Assembly (NCBI GenBank): GCA_026119855.1
Contig: JAOWBW010000191.1
Location: 620,001 to 684,000, forward strand
Origin: Campanula takesimana
Lineage: Eukaryota; Streptophyta; Magnoliopsida; Asterales; Campanulaceae
Reading direction: 5' to 3'
Length of the DNA stretch: 64,000 nucleotides
The translations under genes and the position numbers were made by a program. Position 1 is the first letter of the stretch. The number at the start of each line of letters is the position of its first letter. This document shows positions 32,141-42,549 of the stretch, one piece after another. The notes beneath the pieces were generated by a model. That model did not search any database. It was not told the DNA's origin and worked only from the letters and a program-made list of their open reading frames with translations.

Positions 32141-34661
32141 TGTAACGCCCATCCTATTTCTCGTTAAATAATTGACTTACTTGTTAAATTCTTGAACTTG
32201 CATATTATGTGCTAGTTTTATTTGGGTTAATTTCTTAACTGCTTTAGAAAGTTAAGGTGGTTAAATGTCTAGTTTTGACTTTTGGGTCATTTGTGAAAAT
32301 TTGACTTTAGGGGTCTTTTTGTTAAAAATGAAACTTGAGGGGCCTAAGTGCAATTCTTTGGAAGTTTTAAGTATATCAACTTGGTTGGTTTGCTGGAGAA
32401 AGCATTTCTACCCAAAATCATTACGTTGCTTCCTCTGTTCTGAAAAGCTAGGGTTAGAATTTTCCCTATTCCCGACTCCTCGAGTTTAATTATTCCTCCG
32501 TTCTTGATTCTGATCCCGGATTAATATTCGTGGCGTTGAATAGAGCGTTCCAGGCCGAACAGAAATTTATTTGGGTAATCTTGATTTTTAACTAGGTAAG
32601 TTATTAGCTCCCCCTTGCTTTTAATAACATGTATAAATGTTATTCTTGATACTTGTGAATGTTAATTTTGTGTTTGGGGCAATTTTTGTGGTACTTGTAA
32701 TTCTGGGACAAGGGGAGTGTATAAGACTTGGTAAAAAGGGAAAATTATGCTTGAATAATGGTTTTGATCTATGCTTATATGCCCTGGGTTGTTAAAATTG
32801 GCAGTAAAAAGTTACTCCTACGCTTGGGACGGAGATTTCTAAGCCAGGAAAGAAAATTGGGGTTTGCTGAATTTTGGACCAGGCGCCTGCCCGGTTAGTG
32901 ACCAGGCGCCCGCCCTTTTCAACAGAAGATTTGGGTTTCAGAAATACTTCAATGAGCGCCCGCCCGGTCCATGTTAAGCGCCCGTCCGGTCCCCTGTTTC
33001 AAATAAAGTGTTTTAAATCTAAATCAAATTGAAAGCTTATCCCTCCTAAGGCATATAGCCTTAGTGTAAGATGTCCTAGCAAGTGTAATTGTACCTTTTG
33101 GGGGCATTAGAACTTAGACTTGAACATTAATACTTATAGAACTCAAATGAGAACTTATGTATAAGAGTAGTAACTCTTCCTTATGTCTTGGAAGTGCTAT
33201 GAACAAGCACTAATGTGTTATACTTGTCTTGAGATTAATGATTGTGCACCTTAGGGGCATTAGAACAAAGTTTTAGACTTGAACATCCTAAGAATAGGAT
33301 TGAGATTTTGTAAGAGTAAAGGTATAACTCTTATACATGCTTGAATGTCCAAAGATTGGAATGATAACTTGAAGTATAAGACAATAAAATCTTGTACATG
33401 TCTTAAACATCCATAGAAGTGGATTGAGAACTTGGATATAAGATAATAAAATCTTGTACTTGACTTGACACCAATACATATGTATGGTAGTGAACTAGAA
33501 AGTGCTATGAACAAGCACTTACGTGTATGAGACATGTTCTTGTTGTGTATGTGCAAATATTACATACATTTGCTTGATACAAGGTGACTTCTTGATTACT
33601 TGAAGCATGTTCCTTGTTGAGCTAGTCCACTACTTTTGGATTAGTTCTTCTCCCGTAGTTCAAGTAAATATCTACTTGTATATTCTTGTGTGAGTCCAGC
33701 TGGTTCTCCTTGCTTGTTTGAAAATATATAGGTTCACGCTTGTCGAGAGAGCTGGGGGCTTAAGTGACAATCGGGTCCCTATGTATTTCCGTTTGACCCC
33801 TTACTACCGGCCATAGTAAGGGCATAGCTTCCTTGGTTGGAGCAATAAGCCTGACTTAAGTGAATGCTAAACTCGTGAACACCTCGTGAGTCTTGATCTT
33901 GAGAATGACACTGGTTACCGGGTCTTCTGATACATACTGAATAATCAGTTTCTTGTTATTGATCGTGATTGTCAAAGTAATACAAGCTACAATAACAATG
34001 GTATTCTTGGGAGGAATAAGGAAGGAAGCAATATCCTTATAGCTTGCTTATTTAGCCTTATGTGCTACTTGATGAGTGGCTTAGCTTCTCATATACTTGT
34101 TACTTGATAATACTTGATATATGATTACTTGAGTATCTACTTGAATTGCATGATAACATGTCATGTAGTTGCATCTAATAGCTTACTGAGATTTATCTCG
34201 CCCCATTCCTTGTTTAATTGTTTTCCTTAGATCAAAGGAAGGATAGTGCGCAGTGAGGCTCGACTTAGCTGGAAGCTTACTACGCAGGTCGTGATTATTT
34301 TGGGTCTTGTGTCCTTTTACATTTGGTGAGGACGATGTACTTTGGGTTTTGTAACTCCTTATTTTGGGGTCGACAGTCTTGTTCAGTTCGTGTTGTCACT
34401 AGACATCTTGTATAGTACTCTTGATGCCAGCTTATGTGCTAGGCATATTTCCGCTGTGTATGTATTTAAGTTTGGTTTCAATTTTCTTGTCTAGAACTCG
34501 TGTTGTGAGCTAGTATAGCTCCTTACTCTAGAGTATATATATCATGTCAGTTTGTTAAACAAATGTCATTAAGTTTCTTGTTAAGTTTCTTGTTCCTCGT
34601 TAGTCACGCGCATCCGGGTTCGAGGTTCTATTAAGGGATCCCGGGACCTGGGGGGGTGTCA
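32141..34661 (+). mobile_element. 5' LTR of chromovirus C
   Basis: TGTAACGCCC...GGGGTGTCA, 2521 bp. GC-rich cluster with four GCGCC(C/T)G(C/T)CC-type motifs at about 32882-32995. Imperfect internal repeats of TATAAGA(T/C)AATAAAATCTTGT type near 33370-33460. Open frames inside are duplicated in the 3' LTR and are not genes. Confidence 0.95.
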
Positions 34662-34664
34662 GGT

Positions 34665-34676
34665 TGGTATCAGAGC
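34665..34676 (+). other. Primer binding site of C (tRNA-iMet)
   Basis: TGGTATCAGAGC, complementary to the 3' end of initiator tRNA-Met, three bases after the LTR. Confidence 0.95.
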
Positions 34677-34733
34677 TACCCTGTTTAGCTACCTTGGTTT
34701 GCTCTAAGTCTGGATAGGGTCTATGGCCTAGGT

Positions 34734-35816
34734 ATGGGTCAGTCTTGGGGTGTTATTAATGCCGAGTGTTTACCTACAGGTACAATGAGTTCTGAAGGTA
34801 CAAGTGGCAGTAATCAGTTGAGATCTATAACTCCTCAAGAAGAGATGGTTGATAATGTAGACTGGGATTATCCTAATCGCCTTACAAGGTTCTTGAAGTT
34901 GAAACCTCGCAGCTTTGACGGGGAATTTGATGCTAAGAAGGCAGAGGAGTGGATTGAAAGTATTGAGAAGATCTTTACAGCCTTGAGATGTGCAAGTGGT
35001 GATAAGGTAACCTTTGCAACCTTTAAACTTGAGAAAGCCGCTGAACATTGGTGGCAAGTGTTGAATAAAAGCTGGGAACTGGAAGGGGTACCACAGACTT
35101 GGGAAAATTTTCTTAAAGCATTCAAGTCACAGTTTATTCCAACAGTAGTCCAAGACAGGAAAGAGATAGAATTTCTTAATCTGGAGCAGGGAAGCTTGAC
35201 AGTGGGGCAATACTCAACCAAGTTCACAGAATTGGCGAGGTATTGTGATCACTTAGTTCCAAATGAAGCCAAGAAGGCACAGAGGTTCGTGAAAGGGTTG
35301 AGGACTGAGTATAGGAAGCAGCTTCTTTCTCTACAGCTCACTAGTTATCACCAAGCAGTGGAGAAGGCTTATACTATTGAAAATGATATTGAAGAACATA
35401 AGGTGAAGTTGGGAACAACCATGACTGGTCGTGTATCAGAAAAGGCTCAGGGATCTCGTTCTAAAAGTGGTAAATCTGGCCGCCAAGATCGTCGATTCCG
35501 ACAACCATCTGAAAGCAAAGGTAGTGTATCAACTGGTTCGAGGACAACAGTCCAAGGTTCCAGGAAAGTATGTGGTTTTTGTTCGAAAGAAGGCCATTCT
35601 GAAGACAAGTGTTGGCTAAAGCAAGGAAAGTGTTTATTGTGTGGTGAAACTGGGCACTTTGCTAAGAATTGTCCTAAAGGTAGAGGAAATCAAGTTGGGG
35701 GTACAAGTCAACAGGCCTCAGGTTCCAAGAGAGATAGTGGGGGTCGACCAAAAGTTCAGGGTCGAGTGTTTGCTTTAGATCAGCAGGGTGTAGCTGAGTC
35801 TTCTGCGGTCATATGA
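34734..35816 (+). CDS. gag: Gag of chromovirus C
   Basis: 360 residues from ATG 34734; a second ATG at 34785 (ACAATGAGTTC) in the same frame directly follows an acceptor-like TTTACCTACAG and may be the true start. It forms the nucleocapsid and capsid of the virus-like particle. Retrotransposon gag domain at about residues 45-200 (FDGEFDAKKAEEWIESIEK, WENFLKAFKSQF, LEQGSLTVGQYSTKF). A basic linker follows, then two CCHC zinc knuckles at about 35565-35675, CGFCSKEGHSEDKC and CLLCGETGHFAKNC. The frame ends in TGA (35814-35816) and the same frame reopens as protease after it. The stop therefore either separates gag from pol or, given a possible CGA to TGA change, is a disabling mutation. Confidence 0.9.
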   Translation: MGQSWGVINAECLPTGTMSSEGTSGSNQLRSITPQEEMVDNVDWDYPNRLTRFLKLKPRSFDGEFDAKKAEEWIESIEKIFTALRCASGDKVTFATFKLEKAAEHWWQVLNKSWELEGVPQTWENFLKAFKSQFIPTVVQDRKEIEFLNLEQGSLTVGQYSTKFTELARYCDHLVPNEAKKAQRFVKGLRTEYRKQLLSLQLTSYHQAVEKAYTIENDIEEHKVKLGTTMTGRVSEKAQGSRSKSGKSGRQDRRFRQPSESKGSVSTGSRTTVQGSRKVCGFCSKEGHSEDKCWLKQGKCLLCGETGHFAKNCPKGRGNQVGGTSQQASGSKRDSGGRPKVQGRVFALDQQGVAESSAVI

Positions 35817-37712
35817 GGTATTATATTACTTTCTAGTACGAGAGCGCGAGTCTTGATAGATCCAGGCTCATCTCATTCTTATGTGGCATCTCATTTTGTG
35901 TCGCATTTGCATGTTCTTCCTGATTCTATGCCTTATGTGCTAGAAGTATCTTCCCCTATGGGAGATTGCATGTTTACATCTGAGGTTTACAAGAAATGTG
36001 AGGTTCTTGTGGGTGATCATGCCCTTCTTGCTGACCTAGTCGTGTTACCTATAAGGGACTTTGACGTGATTCTTGGCATGGATTGGCTTTATGTGCATCA
36101 TGCATCTGTTGATTGTCATAGAAAAGTAGTAACTTTTTCTATTCCTGGTTTGCCTGATTTTACCTTTGAAGGTGATAGGCCTTTATGTGCTATACATGTT
36201 ATTTCTGCTTTAAAAGCTAGAAAACTTTTATCTCGTGGTTGTGCCGGGTATCTCACATGTGTGCTTGATCAGAGTTTATTTGTTCCCAAGATGGAGGATA
36301 TTCCTGTTGTGTCTGAATTTTCAGATGTGTTCTCCTCTGAGTATAGCATGCCACCTGATCGAGAGCTTGAGTTCTGTATTGAGTTATTACCAGGTACAGC
36401 ACCAATCTCTAAAGCACCTTATAGAATGGCTCCAGCTGAGTTGAGAGAGTTAAAAACACAGCTTGAGGAATTGCTTGAAAGGGGCTTCATTAGGCCTAGT
36501 GTATCACCGTGGGGTGCACCAGTGTTATTTGTCAGAAAGAAAGACGGGACTCTGCGATTGTGTATTGATTACAGAGATCTTAATCAGGTAACTATCAAGA
36601 ATAAATATCCGTTACCTTATATTGATGACTTGTTTGATCAGCTTCAAGGTTCAGTTGTGTATTCGAAGCTTGACTTGAGAAGTGGTTATCATCAGTTGAA
36701 AATCAGATCTGAGGATATACCAAAGACAGCTTTCCGTACCAGGTATGGGCATTATGAGTTTATTGTTATGCCATTCGGTTTGACAAATGCTCCAGCTGTA
36801 TTTATGGATTTGATGAACCATATATTCAAGCCATATCTTGATTGTTTCGTGGTGGTATTCATTGATGATATTCTTGTGTATTCTAAATCACGGGCTGAGC
36901 ATGAACAACATCTCAGAGTGGTATTGCAAGTTCTTCGTGAGAAACAATTATTTGCAAAATTTAGCAAATGTGCTTTCTGGTTAGAAGAGGTTTCATTCTT
37001 GGGGCATGTTGTCTCTGCTACTGGTATTGCAGTAGACCCTTCCAAAGTTAAAGCAGTTGTAAACTGGAAGAGGCCAACTACAGTGACAGAGATCCGTAGT
37101 TTCTTGGGCTTGGCTAGTTATTATCGGAGGTTCATTGAGGGATTCTCCAAGATTGCTACTCCATTGACTAATATGACTCGAAAAGCTATTTCTTTTGAGT
37201 GGAATGACAAATGTGAAGCAAGTTTTCAGGAGTTGAAAAGGCGTTTGACTACAGCTCCAGTCTTGGCGTTGCCTAGTGGTTCTGAGCATTTCATGGTTTA
37301 TACTGATGCTTCTAAAGAAGGATTGGGTTGTGTTTTGATGCAAGATGGCAAGGTAATAGCTTATGCTTCTCGAAAATTATCTCCTTATGAAAAGAATTAT
37401 CCTACTCATGATTTAGAGTTGGCTGCGATTATTTTTGCTTTGCATAAATGGAGACATTACTTGTATGGAACCAAATTTGAAGTCTTTACCGATCATAAAA
37501 GCTTGAAGTACCTGTTTTCTCAGAAAGAGCTTAATATGAGACAACGTAGATGGATGGAGAAATTGAAGGATCATGATTGTACTATCCTTTATCATACAGG
37601 AAAGGCCAATGTTGTGGCAGATGCACTGAGCAGAAAGACTTATATTTCTTGCTTGATGATTCGTGAATGGAAGATGTTTGAAGACTTGTGTGATTGGAGT
37701 CCTTGTGAATAA
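35817..37712 (+). CDS. pol: Pol of chromovirus C: protease, reverse transcriptase, RNase H
   Basis: In frame with gag. Protease with LIDPGSSHSYV (catalytic Asp in D-P-G-S) near 35855. RT from about 36370: FIRPSVSPWGAPVLFVRKK, LCIDYRDLN, SKLDLRSGYHQ, and the FIDD active site at 36858-36869. RNase H from about 37295: VYTDASKEGLG, YASRKLSPYEKNYPTHDLE, VADALSRKT. Ends at an in-frame TAA (37710-37712), after which the frame stays open into integrase, so the polyprotein is cut between RNase H and IN. RT and RNase H look intact by motif. Confidence 0.93.
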   Translation, partial: GIILLSSTRARVLIDPGSSHSYVASHFVSHLHVLPDSMPYVLEVSSPMGDCMFTSEVYKKCEVLVGDHALLADLVVLPIRDFDVILGMDWLYVHHASVDCHRKVVTFSIPGLPDFTFEGDRPLCAIHVISALKARKLLSRGCAGYLTCVLDQSLFVPKMEDIPVVSEFSDVFSSEYSMPPDRELEFCIELLPGTAPISKAPYRMAPAELRELKTQLEELLERGFIRPSVSPWGAPVLFVRKKDGTLRLCIDYRDLNQVTIKNKYPLPYIDDLFDQLQGSVVYSKLDLRSGYHQLKIRSEDIPKTAFRTRYGHYEFIVMPFGLTNAPAVFMDLMNHIFKPYLDCFVVVFIDDILVYSKSRAEHEQHLRVVLQVLREKQLFAKFSKCAFWLEEVSFLGHVVSATGIAVDPSKVKAVVNWKRPTTVTEIRSFLGLASYYRRFIEGFSKIATPLTNMTRKAISFEWNDKCEASFQELKRRLTTAPVLALPSGSEHFMVYTDASKEGLGCVLMQDGKVIAYASRKLSPYEKNYPTHDLELAAIIFALHKWRHYLYGTKFEVFTDHKSLKYLFSQKELNMRQRRWMEKLKDHDCTILYHTGKANVVADALSRKTYISCLMIREWKMFEDLCDWSPCE

Positions 37713-39194
37713 AATCATGGAATTATCATTGCTAATATAAAGGCTACTTCAGATTTACTCCAACAGATCAAAGAAGCTCAGGTAACTGATTCTGAATTGC
37801 AGAAAATCATTGGTGGAATGAATGAAGGAGAGCAACCAGATTTTTCTTTCAACAGTGATGGAATTCTTACCTTTCGAGGCAGAGTTTGTATTCCAGTTGA
37901 TCTTGAGATTAAGAAGAAAGTTCTTGAAGAGGCTCACAAAGCCAAGTATACTATTCATCCTGGAAACACTAAAATGTACCAAGACTTGAAGAAACATTTC
38001 TGGTGGAACAATATGAAAAGAGAAATTGTTGAGTATGTGTCCAAATGTTTGACTTGTCAACAAGTAAAAGTGGAACATCAACGTCCAGCAGGTTTGTTGC
38101 AACCATTAGAAATTCCAGAGTGGAAATGGGAGCATATTACGATGGATTTTGTGACTGGTTTGCCACGTACCAGACGAGGCCATGATGCTGTTTGGGTTAT
38201 TGTGGATAGGTTGACTAAGTCAGCTCACTTCTTGTCAGTTTCCATGGGATATTCATTGTCTCAGTTGGCATCTTTGTATGTTCAGGAGATTGTTCGACTC
38301 CATGGAGTTCCTGTGAGTATTGTATCTAACAGAGATCCTCGTTTTACTTCTCAATTCTGGCAGGCTCTTCAGGGTGCCATGGGTACTAAATTGAATTTCA
38401 GTACAGCTTTTCATCCTCAATCTGATGGGCAATCTGAGAGACTTATACAGATTCTTGAGGATATGTTACGTGCTTGTGTTATTGATTTCAAAGGCAGTTG
38501 GGATACTCATCTTCCTTTGGCTGAGTTTTCTTATAACAACAGTTATCAGTCTAGCATTGAAATGGCTCCATATGAGGCTCTTTATGGCAGAAAATGTCGA
38601 TCTCCTATATGCTGGGATGAAGTGGGAGAAGCTAGACTCTTGGGTCCTGAAATGGTTCAACAATCAGTTGAGAGTATGAAACTCATTCGAGATCGATTGC
38701 GCACAACTCAGAGTAGACAAAAGAGTTATTCTGATCATCGTAGAAGGGATCTTGAATTCCAGGTAGGTGACTTTGTATTCTTGAAGGTCTCTCCTCGTAG
38801 AGGTATAAAGAGAATTGGGAAGAAAGGAAAGTTATCTCCTCGTTATATCGGTCCATTTGAAATTCTTGAAAGAGTTGGGAAGTTGGCTTATAGAGTGGCT
38901 TTACCACCTTCTTTATCGGGTATTCATGATGTGTTCCATGTATCTATGCTTCGCAAGTATATGGCGGATGAGTCGCATGTTCTTGAGTATGAGGCTATTC
39001 CATTTCAGCCTGATCTGTCTTATGAGGAACAACCTGTTGAAATTCTTGACTGGAAAGAGCAAGTCTTGCGTACCAAAAGGATTCCTATTGTGAAGGTCCT
39101 TTGGAGGAATCATGAAATAGAAGAGGCTACTTGGGAAACCGAGAAAGAGATGCGAGATAAATACCCGAGCCTATTTGAAAACCTTGGTAAGTAA
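37713..39194 (+). CDS. Integrase of chromovirus C with chromodomain-like tail
   Basis: Same frame as the rest of pol. HHCC zinc finger at about 37955-38065 (HPGNTKMYQDL, CLTCQQVK). DDE core: first Asp in MDFVTGLP, then VSNRDPRFT, where the second catalytic Asp is Asn (AAC, 38328-38330), and Glu in DGQSERLIQ. GPF/Y module LSPRYIGPFEIL. The C-terminal PVEILDWKEQVLRTKRIP, VLWRNHEIEEATWE segment resembles the chromodomain-like tail of plant chromoviruses, which guides insertion to marked chromatin. The D-to-N change should abolish strand transfer. Stop TAA 39192-39194, 35 bp before the 3' LTR. Confidence 0.92.
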   Translation, partial: NHGIIIANIKATSDLLQQIKEAQVTDSELQKIIGGMNEGEQPDFSFNSDGILTFRGRVCIPVDLEIKKKVLEEAHKAKYTIHPGNTKMYQDLKKHFWWNNMKREIVEYVSKCLTCQQVKVEHQRPAGLLQPLEIPEWKWEHITMDFVTGLPRTRRGHDAVWVIVDRLTKSAHFLSVSMGYSLSQLASLYVQEIVRLHGVPVSIVSNRDPRFTSQFWQALQGAMGTKLNFSTAFHPQSDGQSERLIQILEDMLRACVIDFKGSWDTHLPLAEFSYNNSYQSSIEMAPYEALYGRKCRSPICWDEVGEARLLGPEMVQQSVESMKLIRDRLRTTQSRQKSYSDHRRRDLEFQVGDFVFLKVSPRRGIKRIGKKGKLSPRYIGPFEILERVGKLAYRVALPPSLSGIHDVFHVSMLRKYMADESHVLEYEAIPFQPDLSYEEQPVEILDWKEQVLRTKRIPIVKVLWRNHEIEEATWETEKEMRDKYPSLFENLGK

Positions 39195-39217
39195 AATTCG
39201 TGGGCGAATTTTCTTTA

Positions 39218-39229
39218 AGGTGGGGAGGA
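39218..39229 (+). other. Polypurine tract of C
   Basis: AGGTGGGGAGGA directly before the 3' LTR. Confidence 0.9.
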
Positions 39230-41749
39230 TGTAACGCCCATCCTATTTCTCGTTAAATAATTGACTTACTTGTTAAATTCTTGAACTTGCATATTATGTG
39301 CTAGTTTTATTTGGGTTAATTTCTTAACTGCTTTAGAAAGTTAAGGTGGTTAAATATCTAGTTTTGACTTTTGAGTCATTTGTGAAAATTTGACTTTAGG
39401 GGTTTTTTGTTAAAAATGAAACTTGAGGGGCCTAAGTGCAATTCTTTGGAAGTTTTAAGTATATCAACTTGGTTGGTTTGCTGGAGAAAGCATTTCTCCC
39501 CAAAATCATTACGTTGCTTCCTCTGTTCTGAAAAGCTAGGGTTAGAATTTTCCCTATTCCCGACTCCTCGAGTTTAATTATTCCTCCGTTCTTGATTCTG
39601 ATCCCGGATTAATATTCGTGGCGTTGAATAGAGCGTTCCAGGCCGAACAGAAATTTATTTGGGTAATCTTGATTTTTAACTAGGTAAGTTATTAGCTCCC
39701 CCTTGCTTGTAATAACATGCATAAATGTTATTCTTGATACTTGTGAATGTTAATTTTGTGTTTGGGGCAATTTTTGTGGTACTTGTAATTCTGGGACAAG
39801 GGGAGTGTATAAGACTTGGTAAAAAGGGAAAATTATGCTTGAATAATGGTTTTGATCTATGCTTATATGCCCTGGGTTGTTAAAATTGGCAGTAAAAAGT
39901 TACTCCTACGCTTGGGACGGAGATTTCTAAGCCAGGAAAGAAAATTGGGGTTTGCTGAATTTTGGACCAGGCGCCCACCCGGTTAGTGACCAGGCGCCCG
40001 CCCTTTTCAACAGAAGATTTGGGTTTCTGAAATACTTCAATGAGCGCCCGCCCAGTCCATGTTAAGCGCCCGCCCGGTCCCCTGTTTCAAATAAAGTGTT
40101 TTAAATCTAAATCAAATTGAAAGCTTATCCCTCCTAAGGCATATAGCCTTAGTATAAGATGTTCTAGCAAGTGTAATTGTACCTTTTGGGGGCATTAGAA
40201 CTTATACTTGAACATTAATACTTATAGAACTCAAATGAGAACTTATGTATAAGAGTAGTAACTCTTCCTTATGTCTTGGAAGTGCTATGAACAAGCACTA
40301 ATGTGTTATACTTGTCTTGAGATTAATGATTGTGCACCTTAGGGGCATTAGAACAAAGTTTTAGACTTGAACATCCTAAGAATAGGATTGAGATTTTGTA
40401 AGAGTAAAGGTATAACTCTTATACATGCTTGAATGTCCAAAGATTGGAATGATAACTTGAAGTATAAGACAATAAAATCTTGTACATGTCTTAAACATCC
40501 ATAGAAGTGGATTGAGAACTTGGATATAAGATAATAAAATCTTGTACTTGACTTGACACCAATACATATGTATGGTAGTGAACTAGAAAGTGCTATGAAC
40601 AAGCACTTACGTGTATGAGACATGTTCTTGTTGTGTATGTGCAAACATTGCATACATTTGCTTGATACAAGGTGACTTCTTGATTACTTGAAGCATGTTC
40701 CTTGTTGAGCTAGTCCACTACTTTTGGATTAGTTCTTCTCCCGTAGTTCAAGTAAATATCTACTTGTACATTCTTGTGTGAGTCCAGCTGGTTCTCCTTG
40801 CTTGTTCGAAAATATATAGGTTCACGCTTGTCGCGAGAGCTGGGGGCTTAAGTGACAATCGGGTCCCTATGTATTTCCGTTTGACCCCTTACTACCGGCC
40901 ATAGTAAGGGCATAGCTTCCTTGGTTGGAGCAATAAGCCTGACTTAAGTGAATGCTAAACTCGTGAACACCTCGTGAGTCTTGATCTTGAGAATGACACT
41001 GGTTACCGGGTCTTCTGATACATACTGAATAATCAGTTTCTTGTTATTGATCGTGATTGTCAATGTAATACAAGCTACGACAACAATGGTATTCTTGGGA
41101 GGAATAAGGAAGGAATCAATATCCTTATAGCTTGCTTGTTTAGCCTTATGTGCTACTTGATGAGTGGCTTAGCCTCTCATATACCTGTTACTTGATAATA
41201 CTTGATATATGATTACTTGAGTATCTACTTGAATTGCATGATAACATGTCATGTAGTTGCATCTAATAGCTTACTGAGATTTATCTCACCCCGTTCCTTG
41301 TTTAATTGTTTTCCTTAGATCAAAGGAAGGATAGTGCGCAGTGAGGCTCGACTTAGCTGGAAGCTTACTACGCAGGTCGTGATTATTTTGGGGCTTGTGT
41401 CCTTTTACATTTGGTGAGGACGATGTACTTTGGGTTTTGTAACTCCTTATTTTGGCGTAGACAGTCTTGTTCAGTTCGTGTTGTCACTAGACATCTTGTA
41501 TAGTACTCTTGATGCCAGCTTATGTGCTAGGCATATTTCCGCTGTGTATGTATTTAAGTTTGGTTTCAATTTTCTTGTCTAGAACTCGTGTTGTGAGCTA
41601 GTATAGCTCCTTACTCTAGAGTATATATATCATGTCAGTTTGTTAAACAAATGTCATTAAGTTTCTTGTTAAGTTTCTTGTTCCTCGTTAGTCACGCGCA
41701 TCCGGGTTCGAGGTTCTATTAGGGGATCCCGGGACCTGGGGGCGTGTCA
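39230..41749 (+). mobile_element. 3' LTR of chromovirus C
   Basis: 2520 bp, TGTAACGCCC...GGGGGCGTGTCA. Collinear with the 5' LTR, about 33 single-base differences and a few indels by eye, many of them C/T or G/A. Confidence 0.95.
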
Positions 41750-42549
41750 ACTATCCCAGAGGTGATGCTTTCACGTCGGGCAGCCCCATTCTATTATAGA
41801 TCTGGCTTCAGGAGCATCTCAAGATCATTCGGCCGGTGTCGAATCCAGACTATACCCCTTCTATGCTTCCAAGGAGAGGTTTATACAGGCAAAACTGCAC
41901 TACCGTCAAGGAGTGGGTTGGACACTTTTGGCGGATCACATCGGCAGACATCACGTGGGTGCCTCCGCATTGGGGTTTGAGCAGGTATCTCATTACGAGT
42001 GCGGGTCATTCCTTCATCTGGCTGGCTGGGCTTCGCTCCACCACTTTCTACTTGGGCCAACGGGTGGCTCGCCAGTTCGGACAAGTCTAAGGGATCCCCT
42101 TTTCTGACCTTCCCATCACAGATAATTTTCCGGTGAGTACCAACATATGCAACTTGATCAAAGAGGTTTGGTATCAGAATGGTGCACACATCGGTCGAGG
42201 CAGGCGCCGGGGTGAAGGGGACACATTTTATGAACCCACTTTGGAATATCTTGAGTGGTTGGGCCCTCAAATTGCTGAACAAACCGCTACCATTGCAGCT
42301 TTGGTACTGGAGCTCGTAGGTCCAGAAATTCTGTCTGGGGATTACTATTCCCAGATAACAGGGCCGACAGTTTTCCAGAATCAGATTGGCGGGAGTCAAC
42401 CACGCAACGGTCATCGATCCGGACGCCGCAGAAATGATCGGGGCTCAACTTCAAGGAACACCCAGCCTGATGCAACGAACTCTGAGAATCAAAGGGGAGA
42501 AATCTCGACGGGTCCTTATCCGAACGTGTTCGATCGTCTCAGTCCCTGA

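Larger units (their letters stand above)
32141..41749 (+). mobile_element. Ty3/gypsy chromovirus C, nearly complete
   Basis: 9609 bp, full structure: LTR (2521 bp), primer site, gag, PR-RT-RH-IN with chromodomain-like tail, polypurine tract, LTR (2520 bp). Flanks AATAT (32136-32140) and ACTAT (41750-41754) are a target duplication with one mismatch. About 33 LTR-LTR differences counted by eye (about 1.3 percent) point to a fairly recent insertion. Inserted in the antisense PMD gene of B, in that gene's orientation. A Tekay/Del-like lineage is likely from the long LTRs and domain style, but not proven. Confidence 0.93.
31523..42549 (+). pseudogene. Antisense PMD-type gene (type 1) of element B, split by insertion of C
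   Basis: ATG at 31523 (AAAATGG). Left part 31523-32140 (about 205 residues): LVNIEEYWVGLDCWV, HFKLLFTLRKLP, ASVFWSTRTHLFNF, DELCPTFEEFCAITG, VLLHGTHLDITCFPELFGE, AETLHGLDG. Right part 41750-42549 resumes with YPRGDAF-like sequence, then NPDYTPSMLPRRGLY, SADITWVPPHWG, one in-frame stop (TAA 42088-42090), and a basic tail (HRSGRRRNDRG) ending PNVFDRLSP. Removing C leaves essentially one frame with a single stop, so it was intact until recently. Homologous to the antisense gene of E. The HLFNF segment with the following FEEFCAITG block corresponds to the PMD family's THTFHL...ALTG core. It converges on integrase of B, whose stop is 350 bp away. Role unknown; PMD host proteins act in silencing. 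Confidence 0.72.

Noticed and set aside
33260..33556. Minus-strand ORFs in the C LTR (also 40348-40653)
   Set aside because: Duplicated in both LTRs and lacking any recognisable feature.
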